Assembly (NCBI GenBank): GCA_934433485.1
Contig: CAKRZR010000001.1
Span: 293,718-357,717, forward strand
DNA length: 64,000 bases
Direction of reading: 5' to 3'
Source: an uncultured Eubacteriales bacterium
GTDB taxonomy: Bacteria; Bacillota; Clostridia; Oscillospirales; CAG-272
Under the pieces are notes generated by a model. The model was not told the DNA's origin. It searched no databases and saw nothing but the letters and a program-made list of their open reading frames with translations. Of this stretch, positions 41,192 to 49,875 are shown in pieces (position 1 is the stretch's first letter; each line of letters opens with the position of its first letter). Position numbers and translations under genes: made by a program.

Positions 41192-43288
41192 ATGAAGAAC
41201 AGCTTTAAGATCGCCATATTTTACATCGTACTCATCGGTGTACTCATTGTGGCGACCGCGTCTCTTTGGAACAGCGTACCGACAGAGAGCCTTTTGTACA
41301 GCGACGTTGTCGATCTGTTCAAAAACGAACAGGTGCGTGAGTTCAAGGTAGACGAGGACAATACCCTGACAATGCTCGTCCGTGTCACCATGCAGGACGG
41401 CACAGAAGGAGAGGCGACCTTAACCTATAAGCTCAGCGACATCGATATGTTCCGTGAGGATCTCGGTGAGCTGATTGAGAGCCAGCATGCCTCTGGAGTC
41501 ATCACCGCCTACGACTATCCGCCGCCGTATGAGATCCCGTGGTGGGTATCGCTCTTGCCGTATGTAATCGTGATCGTGCTGTTTGTCGCGATGTGGATTT
41601 ACGTCATGAATCAGGCGTCCGGCGGCAAGGGCTCCAAAATCAACTCTGTCGGCAGAGCCAAGGCAAAGCTCATCACCGCCGATACCGCAAAGGTCTACTT
41701 CAAGGACGTCGCAGGCGCGGACGAGGAAAAGGCGGAGCTTGAGGAAATTGTGGAATTTTTGCGCAATCCGGAATACTTCACCAAGCTCGGCGCGAAGATT
41801 CCGCATGGTGTGCTGCTCGTCGGACCTCCCGGTACCGGTAAAACGCTGATTGCCAAGGCGGTCGCGGGGGAGGCAGGCGTTCCGTTCTACTCTATCTCCG
41901 GTTCCGATTTCGTGGAAATGTACGTCGGCGTCGGCGCGTCCCGTGTGCGCGATCTGTTTGATACCGCGAAGAAAAACCCCGCGGCGATCATCTTCATTGA
42001 TGAAATTGACGCGGTCGGTCGGCACAGAGGCGCAGGACTGGGCGGCGGTCATGACGAACGTGAGCAGACGTTAAACCAGATCCTGGTCGAAATGGACGGC
42101 TTTGGCTCCAGCGAGGGCGTGATCGTCATGGCGGCGACGAACCGTCCGGACATTCTCGACCCGGCACTTCTCCGTCCCGGCAGGTTTGACCGGCAGATCA
42201 CCATGAACGCGCCGGACGTCAAGGGCAGAGAGGATATTCTCCGCGTCCATTCCCGCAATAAGCCGTTTGAGGCGGACGTCGATCTGTCTGTGATCGCAAA
42301 AACCACCGTTGGCTTCACAGGCGCGGAGCTAGCCAATCTCTTAAATGAGGCGGCACTGCTCGCGGCACGCAAAGGCAAGCATCTCATTGGCATGAACGAT
42401 CTTGAGGAAGCCATGATCAAGGTAATCGTGGGTCCCGCAAAGAAATCGCACGTCATCACCGACGCGGAACGACGGCTCACCGCGTACCACGAGGCAGGTC
42501 ACGCGATCACAACGTGGGTGCGCCAGAAGGACGATCCCGTGCACCAGATCTCCATTATCCCAAGCGGCAGAGCGGGCGGCTATACGCTGTCCTTCCCGAA
42601 AGAGGATCGTTCGTACATGTCCCGCTCGGCAATGGAGGATGAAATTGTCACCCTGCTTGGCGGCCGTGTGTCTGAAATGCTGATCCTTGGCGATATTTCC
42701 ACCGGTGCGTCCAATGACATCCAGCGTGCTACCAGCATTGCGCGGCAGATGGTCACAAAGTACGGTATGTCCGACGCGCTCGGTCCGATCCTCTATGGCA
42801 GCGAATCCTCCAGCGACGAAATCTTCCTCGGCAGAGATTTCAACCAGACCAGAAATTACTCGGAGGAGACTGCGTCCCTCATCGACAGCGAAATCAAGCG
42901 CATCGTTACAAAGGCATATAAGGAAGCGGAGAGCATCCTGCGCGAGAATATGGATAGACTCCATTTCGTAGCTGCGTACCTGATCAAGAACGAGATCATG
43001 GAGGAAGCGCAGTTCGTGCGTGCCATGACCGAGCCGGACGTCACTCTCGAGGATCTCGAAGCGATGGTGGCGGAAAAGCGGCGTAAGAGCAAAGAAGAAA
43101 ACGAGGCGCACGCCCGCAGAATCCGCGAGGAGGAAGCGAGAAGGGAAGCGCAGCGGCAGAAAAACGAACCGCGTGAGAAGCGCTCCATGTTCCCGATCGA
43201 GCACAGCGACCCCAAGGATCCGCCGCAGGATCCGCAGAATCCGCAGAATCCGCAGTTCCCGGACAATTCCGGCACACAGGGCGAATAA
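41192..43288 (+). CDS. ftsH: ATP-dependent zinc metalloprotease FtsH
   Basis: FtsH is a hexameric membrane protease for membrane-protein quality control. The 698-residue protein has two membrane segments (~5-24 and ~115-135), an extracellular domain between, AAA+ Walker A 'GPPGTGKT' at 211-218, Walker B 'IIFIDEIDAVG', and zinc motif HEAGH with H433, E434 and H437. The tail is rich in charged residues and then Pro/Gln/Asn repeats ('DPPQDPQNPQNPQFPDN'), probably disordered. It is the last gene of the operon and is followed by a terminator. Confidence 0.97.
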   Translation: MKNSFKIAIFYIVLIGVLIVATASLWNSVPTESLLYSDVVDLFKNEQVREFKVDEDNTLTMLVRVTMQDGTEGEATLTYKLSDIDMFREDLGELIESQHASGVITAYDYPPPYEIPWWVSLLPYVIVIVLFVAMWIYVMNQASGGKGSKINSVGRAKAKLITADTAKVYFKDVAGADEEKAELEEIVEFLRNPEYFTKLGAKIPHGVLLVGPPGTGKTLIAKAVAGEAGVPFYSISGSDFVEMYVGVGASRVRDLFDTAKKNPAAIIFIDEIDAVGRHRGAGLGGGHDEREQTLNQILVEMDGFGSSEGVIVMAATNRPDILDPALLRPGRFDRQITMNAPDVKGREDILRVHSRNKPFEADVDLSVIAKTTVGFTGAELANLLNEAALLAARKGKHLIGMNDLEEAMIKVIVGPAKKSHVITDAERRLTAYHEAGHAITTWVRQKDDPVHQISIIPSGRAGGYTLSFPKEDRSYMSRSAMEDEIVTLLGGRVSEMLILGDISTGASNDIQRATSIARQMVTKYGMSDALGPILYGSESSSDEIFLGRDFNQTRNYSEETASLIDSEIKRIVTKAYKEAESILRENMDRLHFVAAYLIKNEIMEEAQFVRAMTEPDVTLEDLEAMVAEKRRKSKEENEAHARRIREEEARREAQRQKNEPREKRSMFPIEHSDPKDPPQDPQNPQNPQFPDNSGTQGE

Positions 43289-43293
43289 CCGCA

Positions 43294-43327
43294 AAAAAAG
43301 GATACGGACGATACCGTGTCCTTTTTT
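43294..43327 (+). terminator. Terminator of the tilS-hpt-ftsH operon
   Basis: AAAAAAGGATACGG, a six-base loop, CCGTGTCCTTTTTT. Confidence 0.93.
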
Positions 43328-43382
43328 ATTCGCAAATTTGCGGGAAACGGCAGATTTTTAGGGAAATTTTCATAAGAAGCCA

Positions 43383-43411
43383 TTGACAATGGAGGAAGAA
43401 TCATGTAAAAT
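43383..43411 (+). promoter_or_regulatory. Sigma-A promoter of the Hyi-like isomerase gene
   Basis: TTGACA (43383-43388), 17 bases, TAAAAT (43406-43411). Confidence 0.8.
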
Positions 43412-43463
43412 AAGATAAACGCATTTCCCCACTTTGTTTCATATGGAGAAAGGATACAACATT

Positions 43464-44267
43464 ATGAAATTTTCCGCAGCAGGCGGCTGGTTCGGCGGCG
43501 ATTGGTATCACAACGTACGCACCGGCGTAAAATATGGCTTTGGCGCAGTAGAACAGCTCGGTTGGGCAGGACTGGATCTCGAAAAGGCAAAAGCGACGCT
43601 CGAAGAGACCGGCGTGACCTCGACCTGCATCGTCATCCAGTCCGTGAAGAATCCGGAATACAACCAGCTCATGGCATGGACGCACGGTATGGTTTGGGAT
43701 GACACCCGCAAGGCGTTCATCGACTCCTTCCGGGAATCCGTGGATACCGCAAAGCTCCTCGGCGTGCCGAATATCTGCGCAACGGTCGGCAACCGCAGAA
43801 GCGACGTTTCCTCGGAAGAGCAGTTCGACACCTGTGTCGCTACTCTCAAGGAAATGGCGCACATCGCAGAGGAAGAGAGTATCATGATCGTTGTGGAGCC
43901 GCTCAATATCCTCGTCAACCATATGGGCTATTACCTCGTCACCACCAAGGACGCCGTGCGTATGATCAAGGCGATCGACAGCCCGAACTGCAAGATCCTC
44001 TTCGATATCTACCACCAGCAAATTTCCGAGGGCAACGTTATCCGCAACATCAAGGAGAATATCGATCTCATCGGTCACTTCCACATCGGCGACAACCCAG
44101 GCAGAAATGAACCCGGTACCGGCGAGATCAATTATGAAAACGTGTTCCGTGCCATCCGTGAGACCGGATACGACAGATACCTCGCGTTTGAGTGCGGTCG
44201 TACCGTTCCCGTGCCGGAGCTGATGGTCAATATGCACCGCCTCGTAGATCCCTTTGATGTAAAGTAA
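43464..44267 (+). CDS. Hydroxypyruvate isomerase-like TIM-barrel protein
   Basis: A 267-residue sugar isomerase/epimerase of the xylose-isomerase-like TIM-barrel superfamily, closest in pattern to hydroxypyruvate isomerase. 'IVVEPLN' gives the first metal-binding Glu, 'ILFDIYHQQISEGN' the Asp and His, 'IGHFHIGDNPGRNEPGTGEINY' (read in parts) the substrate-binding block, and 'AFECG' the last Glu. The codon choice is biased toward a few codons, as in strongly expressed genes. ATG at 43464 is chosen over one ten codons upstream because GGAGAAAGG lies between them. A hairpin follows. Confidence 0.88.
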   Translation: MKFSAAGGWFGGDWYHNVRTGVKYGFGAVEQLGWAGLDLEKAKATLEETGVTSTCIVIQSVKNPEYNQLMAWTHGMVWDDTRKAFIDSFRESVDTAKLLGVPNICATVGNRRSDVSSEEQFDTCVATLKEMAHIAEEESIMIVVEPLNILVNHMGYYLVTTKDAVRMIKAIDSPNCKILFDIYHQQISEGNVIRNIKENIDLIGHFHIGDNPGRNEPGTGEINYENVFRAIRETGYDRYLAFECGRTVPVPELMVNMHRLVDPFDVK

Positions 44268-44285
44268 TTTCTATATAAGTACGAC

Positions 44286-44332
44286 CGGAGGAGTTTTCAC
44301 GACGCAGCGATAACTCCTCCGCGTCCGTTTTC
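44286..44332 (+). terminator. Hairpin terminator or attenuator after the isomerase gene
   Basis: CGGAGGAGTT (44286-44295) pairs perfectly with AACTCCTCCG (44312-44321); a short T-stretch (GTTTTCT) follows 5 bases later. It lies in the 79-base gap before the transglutaminase-SLH gene, which has no promoter of its own that I can see, so partial read-through is likely. Confidence 0.7.
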
Positions 44333-44346
44333 TGTGGGAGGATCGC

Positions 44347-46158
44347 ATGAAAAAATGGTTCCGTGCCGGGTGGTTTGCCCTTTTCTGCCTCCTCGTTCTG
44401 TCCGTTTGCGCCGTTGCGGTCTCCGCTGCCGACCTTTACACCATCTCCCCCTACGCCGAAACCATCCGAAATTATGAAAAAGCGTACAACGAGATCTACG
44501 GCGCCATTGAGAAGCAGCAGACGTATCTCGACATCACCTCTCTGCGGATCCACGATTACGATATTATGCGCATCTTCGAGGATGTTCTCGGAAACAGCCC
44601 CGAGTTTTTCTATGTCCGAAACATCCTGCACTTTCGGTACAAAAACGGCTATGTGACGTCATTGTCGTTTTCCTATTCCATGGGTACGCAAAAGCGCAAG
44701 GAAGCGACCACATTTTACCAGGCGGAGATTTCGCGTATTGTTACAGAAACGGAGAATCTGTGCGAAACAGATGTGGAAAAAGCGCTGTATGTGCACGATC
44801 TTCTCATCGCGTCGTTCCGATACGACGAGGATGAGAGCATCTACGACGCGTATCATTTCTTGTCGGAGAAAAAAGGCGTGTGCCAGGCATATGCGCTCAC
44901 ATACATGGCGATCCTGCGGGAGATGGACATCCCCTGCTTCCTCGTGAAAAGCGGCGACGGGAACCATTCGTGGAACCTTGTGGAGATCGACGATACCTGG
45001 TATCATGTAGACCTGACCTATGACGATCCGCGACCGGACAGACCCGGCAGAGTCCTGCACGAGTATTTCCTGCTCTCCGACAACGGAATTGCGACGGCTT
45101 CGGTACCGCATACCGGCTGGGCAAGCGTGGTGACCTGCGACGACGCCAGCTATGAGAATGGTCTGTGGCGGAATACGGACAGCCGTATGGTCGTGATGGA
45201 CGGAAAATTCGTCTATATTCGCTCCGACCGGCGCAGCATCGAACGCTCCGACCTCGCCGGAAACGACGTTTCTGTGCTGTATCTCTTCAAGGAGCACTGG
45301 TTTGTCGATCAGAAAAGCGGCGCGTACTGGAGCGACGTCTGCTCGGGGCTTGCCGCATACGAGGAATACCTCTACTACAATACACCGACCTCCATCTGGC
45401 GGCTCGATACCACAAACGGCGCAACAAGCATCATTTTAACCTTAAACGAAGCGGATCCGAACCGGAATCTCTATGGCTTTGATATTTATAAAGGCAACAT
45501 GGAATATCTGGTGGGCGACGATCCGAATCGGGAAAAAACCGCTTATCTCCGGCAACTCAAAATGTCCTATGCAACGAAGCCTGAAACGGTGGAGAACGTG
45601 TTCCTGCCGTTTGCGGATGTGTCACGCGTGTCGCCCTATTACGACGCCATCGACTACGCCTATCGCGCCGGGTATATGATCGGCTACAACAAAAATACCT
45701 TTGCACCGCGCGCTTCGCTGACCAGAGCACAGTTTGCCGCGATCCTTTATCGTGTATCAAACGCGACTGCCAGCGCCACAGAGACCCGCTATATGGATGT
45801 TTCGCCGCATGCTTGGTACGCGAAATACATCGGTTGGGGCACGGAGGCAGGCTTTATGCAGGGAACGGATAAGGATCTGTTTTCGCCGGAAAAGGAGATC
45901 AGCCGTGAGGAAGCCTACACGGTGTTCTCCCGATTCGCCGCGGACATTTTGGGCACGGACACTAAGACCACGCGCCTACCGTGTATTGACCGTTCCGCCA
46001 TTTCGCGCTGGGCAAGCTACGGTGTGACCTACTGCTATCATATGGGACTGGTCGAGGAAAAGTTTTCCTATATCCTTGCCCCGCAGACGCCGCTTACGCG
46101 ATGTGAGCTTGCGGAAATTCTCTACCGTATGCACGCCACGGAAGGAGCTGCTTCGTGA
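44347..46158 (+). CDS. Secreted transglutaminase-like protein with three SLH domains
   Basis: A 603-residue surface protein. A signal peptide covers residues 1-27. Residues ~100-240 are a transglutaminase-like domain with C179 ('GVCQAYA'), H207 ('NHSWN') and D222 ('VDLTYDDP') as the triad. The middle (~250-400) looks like a beta-propeller or DUF5050-like repeat region. The last ~180 residues are three SLH repeats ('FADVSRVSPYYDAIDYA', 'YMDVSPHAWYAKYIGW', and a third), which bind pyruvylated cell-wall polymers. It could cross-link or hydrolyse proteins at the surface. Its stop overlaps the GTG start of the next gene. Confidence 0.9.
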   Translation: MKKWFRAGWFALFCLLVLSVCAVAVSAADLYTISPYAETIRNYEKAYNEIYGAIEKQQTYLDITSLRIHDYDIMRIFEDVLGNSPEFFYVRNILHFRYKNGYVTSLSFSYSMGTQKRKEATTFYQAEISRIVTETENLCETDVEKALYVHDLLIASFRYDEDESIYDAYHFLSEKKGVCQAYALTYMAILREMDIPCFLVKSGDGNHSWNLVEIDDTWYHVDLTYDDPRPDRPGRVLHEYFLLSDNGIATASVPHTGWASVVTCDDASYENGLWRNTDSRMVVMDGKFVYIRSDRRSIERSDLAGNDVSVLYLFKEHWFVDQKSGAYWSDVCSGLAAYEEYLYYNTPTSIWRLDTTNGATSIILTLNEADPNRNLYGFDIYKGNMEYLVGDDPNREKTAYLRQLKMSYATKPETVENVFLPFADVSRVSPYYDAIDYAYRAGYMIGYNKNTFAPRASLTRAQFAAILYRVSNATASATETRYMDVSPHAWYAKYIGWGTEAGFMQGTDKDLFSPEKEISREEAYTVFSRFAADILGTDTKTTRLPCIDRSAISRWASYGVTYCYHMGLVEEKFSYILAPQTPLTRCELAEILYRMHATEGAAS

Positions 46159-47357
46159 AAAAGCACCTGTTTTTATTCCTGTTTCTATGTACGCTCCTTT
46201 TTCTCATTGCCTGTAGACCGGCAGAGACGCCGACGACGGAGCTTTTCACAACACCGGAATCCGATTTTGCGTCTCCGGTTGGCGACCATTCCGTTTCGCT
46301 CGTGTTCGTGAACGCCGGGAAAGCCGACTGTGTACTGCTGTATGCGGATGAAAAGCTCTACTGCATCGACACCGGGCTGGATACTTCTGTAGAAACGATC
46401 GCCTATGCCATCGGCTGCCTGTCCGATTTTCCGATCGACACCATAGAGGCGGTGTTTTTTACACACGGAGACCGCGACCACATTGGCGGCTATCCTGGCT
46501 TGTCCCAGGTATTCGCGATACGTCAGACCTACGCGCCGTGGTACGCGAGTGATCCGACCGTGTTCACGACACTGGATCCGGAGGTCAGCCTGCTGCGTGC
46601 CGGTACCTCCGTTCCCATCGGCGATGACGGGTTATATCTCGATGTACTCGCGCCATTGTCCCGCAGCGCGGATGATAACGACAATTCCCTTGTCCTACGA
46701 CTGATCTGCGGCGATACCACCATGCTCTTTACCGGCGATATGCGCGAAACGGAGAGGACAGCGCTGCTTGCCGCGTACCCGGATGCGCTGCATGCGGACA
46801 TCTGGAAAACGCCGTATCATGGCAGAGCGGACAGTGTGACCAAGGAACTGCTCGACGCCGTAAACCCGCAGTATTCCTTTGTGTGTGCCGATCGGGTAAC
46901 CCATCCGGATTCCGCGGATGAAACCTGTCTTGCGCTGCTGTCCGAAACCAGCTCCGTCTACGTGACCGAGGACGCAACGCTCGGCTGGCATGTGACGCTT
47001 TCTGAAAATAGCGAGATCATTGTTGTGGATCTTTGCCCGGACACAGTGCCGTCTAATACTTTGGAAATTGGGGAGATAGACACGAAGAATCAGTGCATCA
47101 CCCTCGTCAATACCGGCGCGGACACGGATCTTTCCGGCTGCATCGTGAAGATCGAACCGTCGGAGGCGTTATTCCGAATCCCTAACGGTACGTTGTTGGC
47201 ATCCGGCGAAAGCCTGACCATCGGTTCCCGCGCGGATACGGCGGAGCTGTTGTGGCAGACAGAGGAAAAGCTGCTTCGGAAGAAAAAGTCGGACACGATC
47301 ACCGTCTATGCCCCGACCGGCGCACCGCTATGTACAGCGGAGTCGAACACAAAGTAG
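46155..47357 (+). CDS. Lipoprotein with metallo-beta-lactamase fold and lamin-tail-like domain
   Basis: A 400-residue lipoprotein with lipobox cysteine C20 ('LFLIAC'). Residues ~50-290 are a ComEC/Rec2-type metallo-beta-lactamase domain: 'FVNAGKADCVLLYADEKLY', 'FFTHGDRDHIGGYPGL' (HxDxDH) and 'LVLRLICGDTTMLFTGDMRETE' taken in parts. Residues ~300-395 match a lamin-tail domain ('TLVNTGADTDLSGCIVK', 'PNGTLLASGESLTIG'). Such extracellular proteins are often nucleases or hydrolases. The GTG start overlaps the previous stop and has GAAGGAG upstream. Confidence 0.87.
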   Translation: MKKHLFLFLFLCTLLFLIACRPAETPTTELFTTPESDFASPVGDHSVSLVFVNAGKADCVLLYADEKLYCIDTGLDTSVETIAYAIGCLSDFPIDTIEAVFFTHGDRDHIGGYPGLSQVFAIRQTYAPWYASDPTVFTTLDPEVSLLRAGTSVPIGDDGLYLDVLAPLSRSADDNDNSLVLRLICGDTTMLFTGDMRETERTALLAAYPDALHADIWKTPYHGRADSVTKELLDAVNPQYSFVCADRVTHPDSADETCLALLSETSSVYVTEDATLGWHVTLSENSEIIVVDLCPDTVPSNTLEIGEIDTKNQCITLVNTGADTDLSGCIVKIEPSEALFRIPNGTLLASGESLTIGSRADTAELLWQTEEKLLRKKKSDTITVYAPTGAPLCTAESNTK

Positions 47358-47366
47358 TAAAAAACA

Positions 47367-47403
47367 ACAGCGGAGGGAATCCCCAAACGAGCCTCTCCGC
47401 TGT
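47367..47403. terminator. Terminator between convergent lipoprotein genes
   Basis: ACAGCGGA (47367-47374) pairs with TCCGCTGT (47396-47403), with T-rich sequence ATTTCTTTT after it on the plus strand and A-rich sequence on the other side. Confidence 0.75.
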
Positions 47404-47421
47404 ATTTCTTTTGCCAACGCT

Positions 47422-48360
47422 TTACTGTGCCTTTACCGCTTTTGTGATCAGCTGCGCGATTTTTGCGTGTCCCGCCTTGTTCGGATGCGGATCCATCGCG
47501 CTCATGTCCATATCCGTTTCCGACAGTCCGTCGGGGTTGGTGACGTTCACATACGCGCCGTCTGTGTCTGCAAACGCTGTGTATACGTCCACTACATGGT
47601 AATTCGCGCCATCCGCGCTGCCGTCTATGATGCACTGATTGACAAGTGTGCAGTACGTGTCCGAGAGCGCGGAAAGACGAATCGGCAAGCCGTTGATGTG
47701 CAGAACGATCGGCGAGTGCTCGTAGGGATTGTACAGCGTCAGAAAATAGATCTCCACATCCGGCGACGCCTTACGCAGCGTGTCGATGATCTGCGGAATG
47801 TCCGCCTGCAGCTGTTCGATCCCATCGGCGCAGGCTTCCGTGAACACGCGGTACCGGTCGGCGATCCCGGTATCGTCATAGGGGGCTGGATCGCTGTAGA
47901 GATACTGGTAGTATTCGTATAAAAATGTCATGCCGGGACCGAGGACGTTGTTTGCGCCGATGCTGATGGTGCAAAGCTCCGCTGTCGACAACACGTCGGT
48001 GGGAACGGTACCGTCCGTTAGGGCTGCAAGCAGTTCCGCGGAGGTCTGTCCGTCCACGCCGTAATTGGAAACCGAGACAGGCGTGCCAGAGCGGGTAAGC
48101 AGACCGCCGACGATGGTTGAATACCGTTCGTCCGCCGGAGAAGTGAGACCGTACCCACGCGCGATCGAGTCGCCGAGGGATATATAGACCGTACTGTCCG
48201 TGGGGATCGCTGATACTGCCTCCGTTTCCTCCATTTTCGTCTCCGGAACGGTGGATTCCGTGTCCGGTTGCTCTGTGTCCGTTTTCGCACAGCCGGTGAC
48301 AAACAGAAGCATTGACAGCGCAGTGAGCATCGACAAAACGTTTTTGAGATTTTTCCGCAT
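47422..48360 (-). CDS. SGNH/GDSL-type hydrolase lipoprotein
   Basis: A 312-residue lipoprotein with lipobox cysteine C24 ('LLFVTGC'). The catalytic blocks are in order: 'YISLGDSIARGYG' (Ser), 'NYGVDGQTSAELL' (Gly), 'ISIGANNVLG' (Asn), and 'DPHPNKAGHAKIA' (Asp, His). These enzymes deacetylate polysaccharides or cleave esters outside the cell; the substrate is unknown. GGAG precedes its ATG. It begins 40 bases after trkH, probably in the same transcript. Confidence 0.92.
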   Translation of the reverse strand: MRKNLKNVLSMLTALSMLLFVTGCAKTDTEQPDTESTVPETKMEETEAVSAIPTDSTVYISLGDSIARGYGLTSPADERYSTIVGGLLTRSGTPVSVSNYGVDGQTSAELLAALTDGTVPTDVLSTAELCTISIGANNVLGPGMTFLYEYYQYLYSDPAPYDDTGIADRYRVFTEACADGIEQLQADIPQIIDTLRKASPDVEIYFLTLYNPYEHSPIVLHINGLPIRLSALSDTYCTLVNQCIIDGSADGANYHVVDVYTAFADTDGAYVNVTNPDGLSETDMDMSAMDPHPNKAGHAKIAQLITKAVKAQ

Positions 48361-48400
48361 ACCATTCTCCTATCTTTTATTGCGGCAAGATCCGTACGGT

Positions 48401-49873
48401 TCAGTTCCGCCAAGCCGCCGGCGTGCAGAGCGCCAGCATCGGGAACAGCTCCAGTCGTCCGAGCAGCATATCCGCCGACAGCACACATTTTGCAAAATCC
48501 GAGAAGTGATCAAAATTGCACATCGGACCGACACCGGCTAATCCGGGACCGATGTTGTTGAGACATGCCGCAACCGCGGTAAAGCAGGTTTCCCAGTCGT
48601 GTCCCGATTCGATGGATACAAGAAAGACGGAGATGGCAAAGACAAACATGTACACAACGAGATACACGGAGACGCCGGTCACCACGGAATGCTCCACGTA
48701 CCGTCCGTCACACCGGATCGAACGGATTTCCCGCGGATTCAGGTAATAACGAACCTCTTTCAACGCGGTTTTCAGCAAAATGATGATCCGTGAAACCTTC
48801 AGTCCGCCGCCGGTTGAGGAAGCGCAAGCTCCGATGAACATCAGGAGAATGAGGATTCCTTTGGAAAAAGTCGGCCAAAGAGCGAAATCCACGGTGGAAA
48901 AGCCGGTCGTTGTGATGATGGACGAGACCTGGAAAAACGCGTGGCGCAGCCCGGTGAGAACGCTGCCGTACATACCGTGGATGTTCCAGGCAATGAGCAG
49001 CACCGCGGCAGTGATGATCCCGAAATACCACCGTACCTCCTCGCTTTTCATGATGCCGATGAAGTTTTTTGTGAGGAGAAAATAGTAGATGTTGAAGTTC
49101 ACGCCGAACAGGATCATGAAAACGCCAAGTACGATCTCGAAATAGGCGTTGTCGTAGGCGCCGATGCTCGCGTTGCGGATGGAAAAACCACCTGTACCGG
49201 CTGCCGCGAAAGAATTGCACACGGAGTCAAAGAGATCCATGCCGCCGAGACAGAGCAAAATCACAAGCACCAAAGTTATGATCGCGTAGATCAGATAGAG
49301 GATCTGCACGTTGAAACGGAGCTTGGAAACGAGTTTGCCAAACATTGGTCCCGGACTTTCCGCGCGGATGATATACACATCTGAGCCGGCGGCATGCGAA
49401 CCAGCGCGTTCCTTTTCCCGTTCCTTCGGCAGCAGAGCCAGCGCCAGTGCAAGTACGCCCATACCGCCGACCCAGTTCATGAACTGCCGCCAAAACAGAA
49501 TGCTCGGCGGAAGTCCTTCCACCGCGTGCAGGATCGACGCGCCGGTCGTGGTAAAGCCGGATACCGTTTCAAAAAACGCGTCCACAAAGCGCGGGATCGT
49601 CCCGCTCAGAATAAACGGCAGCGCGCCGAATACGGAAAAAAGCAACCAGACGCACGTAACGACGGCGAATCCCTCTTTCGCAAACAGCGTTCCCTTTTTG
49701 GGCTTGGAATATCCGAAAAGAAGTCCAAGAAGCAAAAGAATCACAGCGGGAATGAGAAAAGCGGCGGTACAGCCATCACGGTAACCAAGGGAGATAAAAA
49801 ACGGCAGCAGGATCAAAGCGGCGAGTATAAAAAACACGCGGCTGCACAAATAGAGAATATAGCGAATGTTCAT
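48401..49873 (-). CDS. trkH: Trk/Ktr potassium uptake membrane subunit
   Basis: A 490-residue channel-like membrane protein with four pore repeats typical of TrkH/KtrB, for example 'ETVSGFTTTGASIL' and 'NSFAAAGTGGFSIRN', 'SSIITTTGFSTVDF' and 'ACLNNIGPGLAGVG'. These selectivity loops carry the conserved glycines. It forms the K+ pathway with TrkA. GAGGAATAAAG precedes the ATG. It begins two bases after the trkA stop. Confidence 0.95.
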   Translation of the reverse strand: MNIRYILYLCSRVFFILAALILLPFFISLGYRDGCTAAFLIPAVILLLLGLLFGYSKPKKGTLFAKEGFAVVTCVWLLFSVFGALPFILSGTIPRFVDAFFETVSGFTTTGASILHAVEGLPPSILFWRQFMNWVGGMGVLALALALLPKEREKERAGSHAAGSDVYIIRAESPGPMFGKLVSKLRFNVQILYLIYAIITLVLVILLCLGGMDLFDSVCNSFAAAGTGGFSIRNASIGAYDNAYFEIVLGVFMILFGVNFNIYYFLLTKNFIGIMKSEEVRWYFGIITAAVLLIAWNIHGMYGSVLTGLRHAFFQVSSIITTTGFSTVDFALWPTFSKGILILLMFIGACASSTGGGLKVSRIIILLKTALKEVRYYLNPREIRSIRCDGRYVEHSVVTGVSVYLVVYMFVFAISVFLVSIESGHDWETCFTAVAACLNNIGPGLAGVGPMCNFDHFSDFAKCVLSADMLLGRLELFPMLALCTPAAWRN

Positions 49874-49875
49874 CT

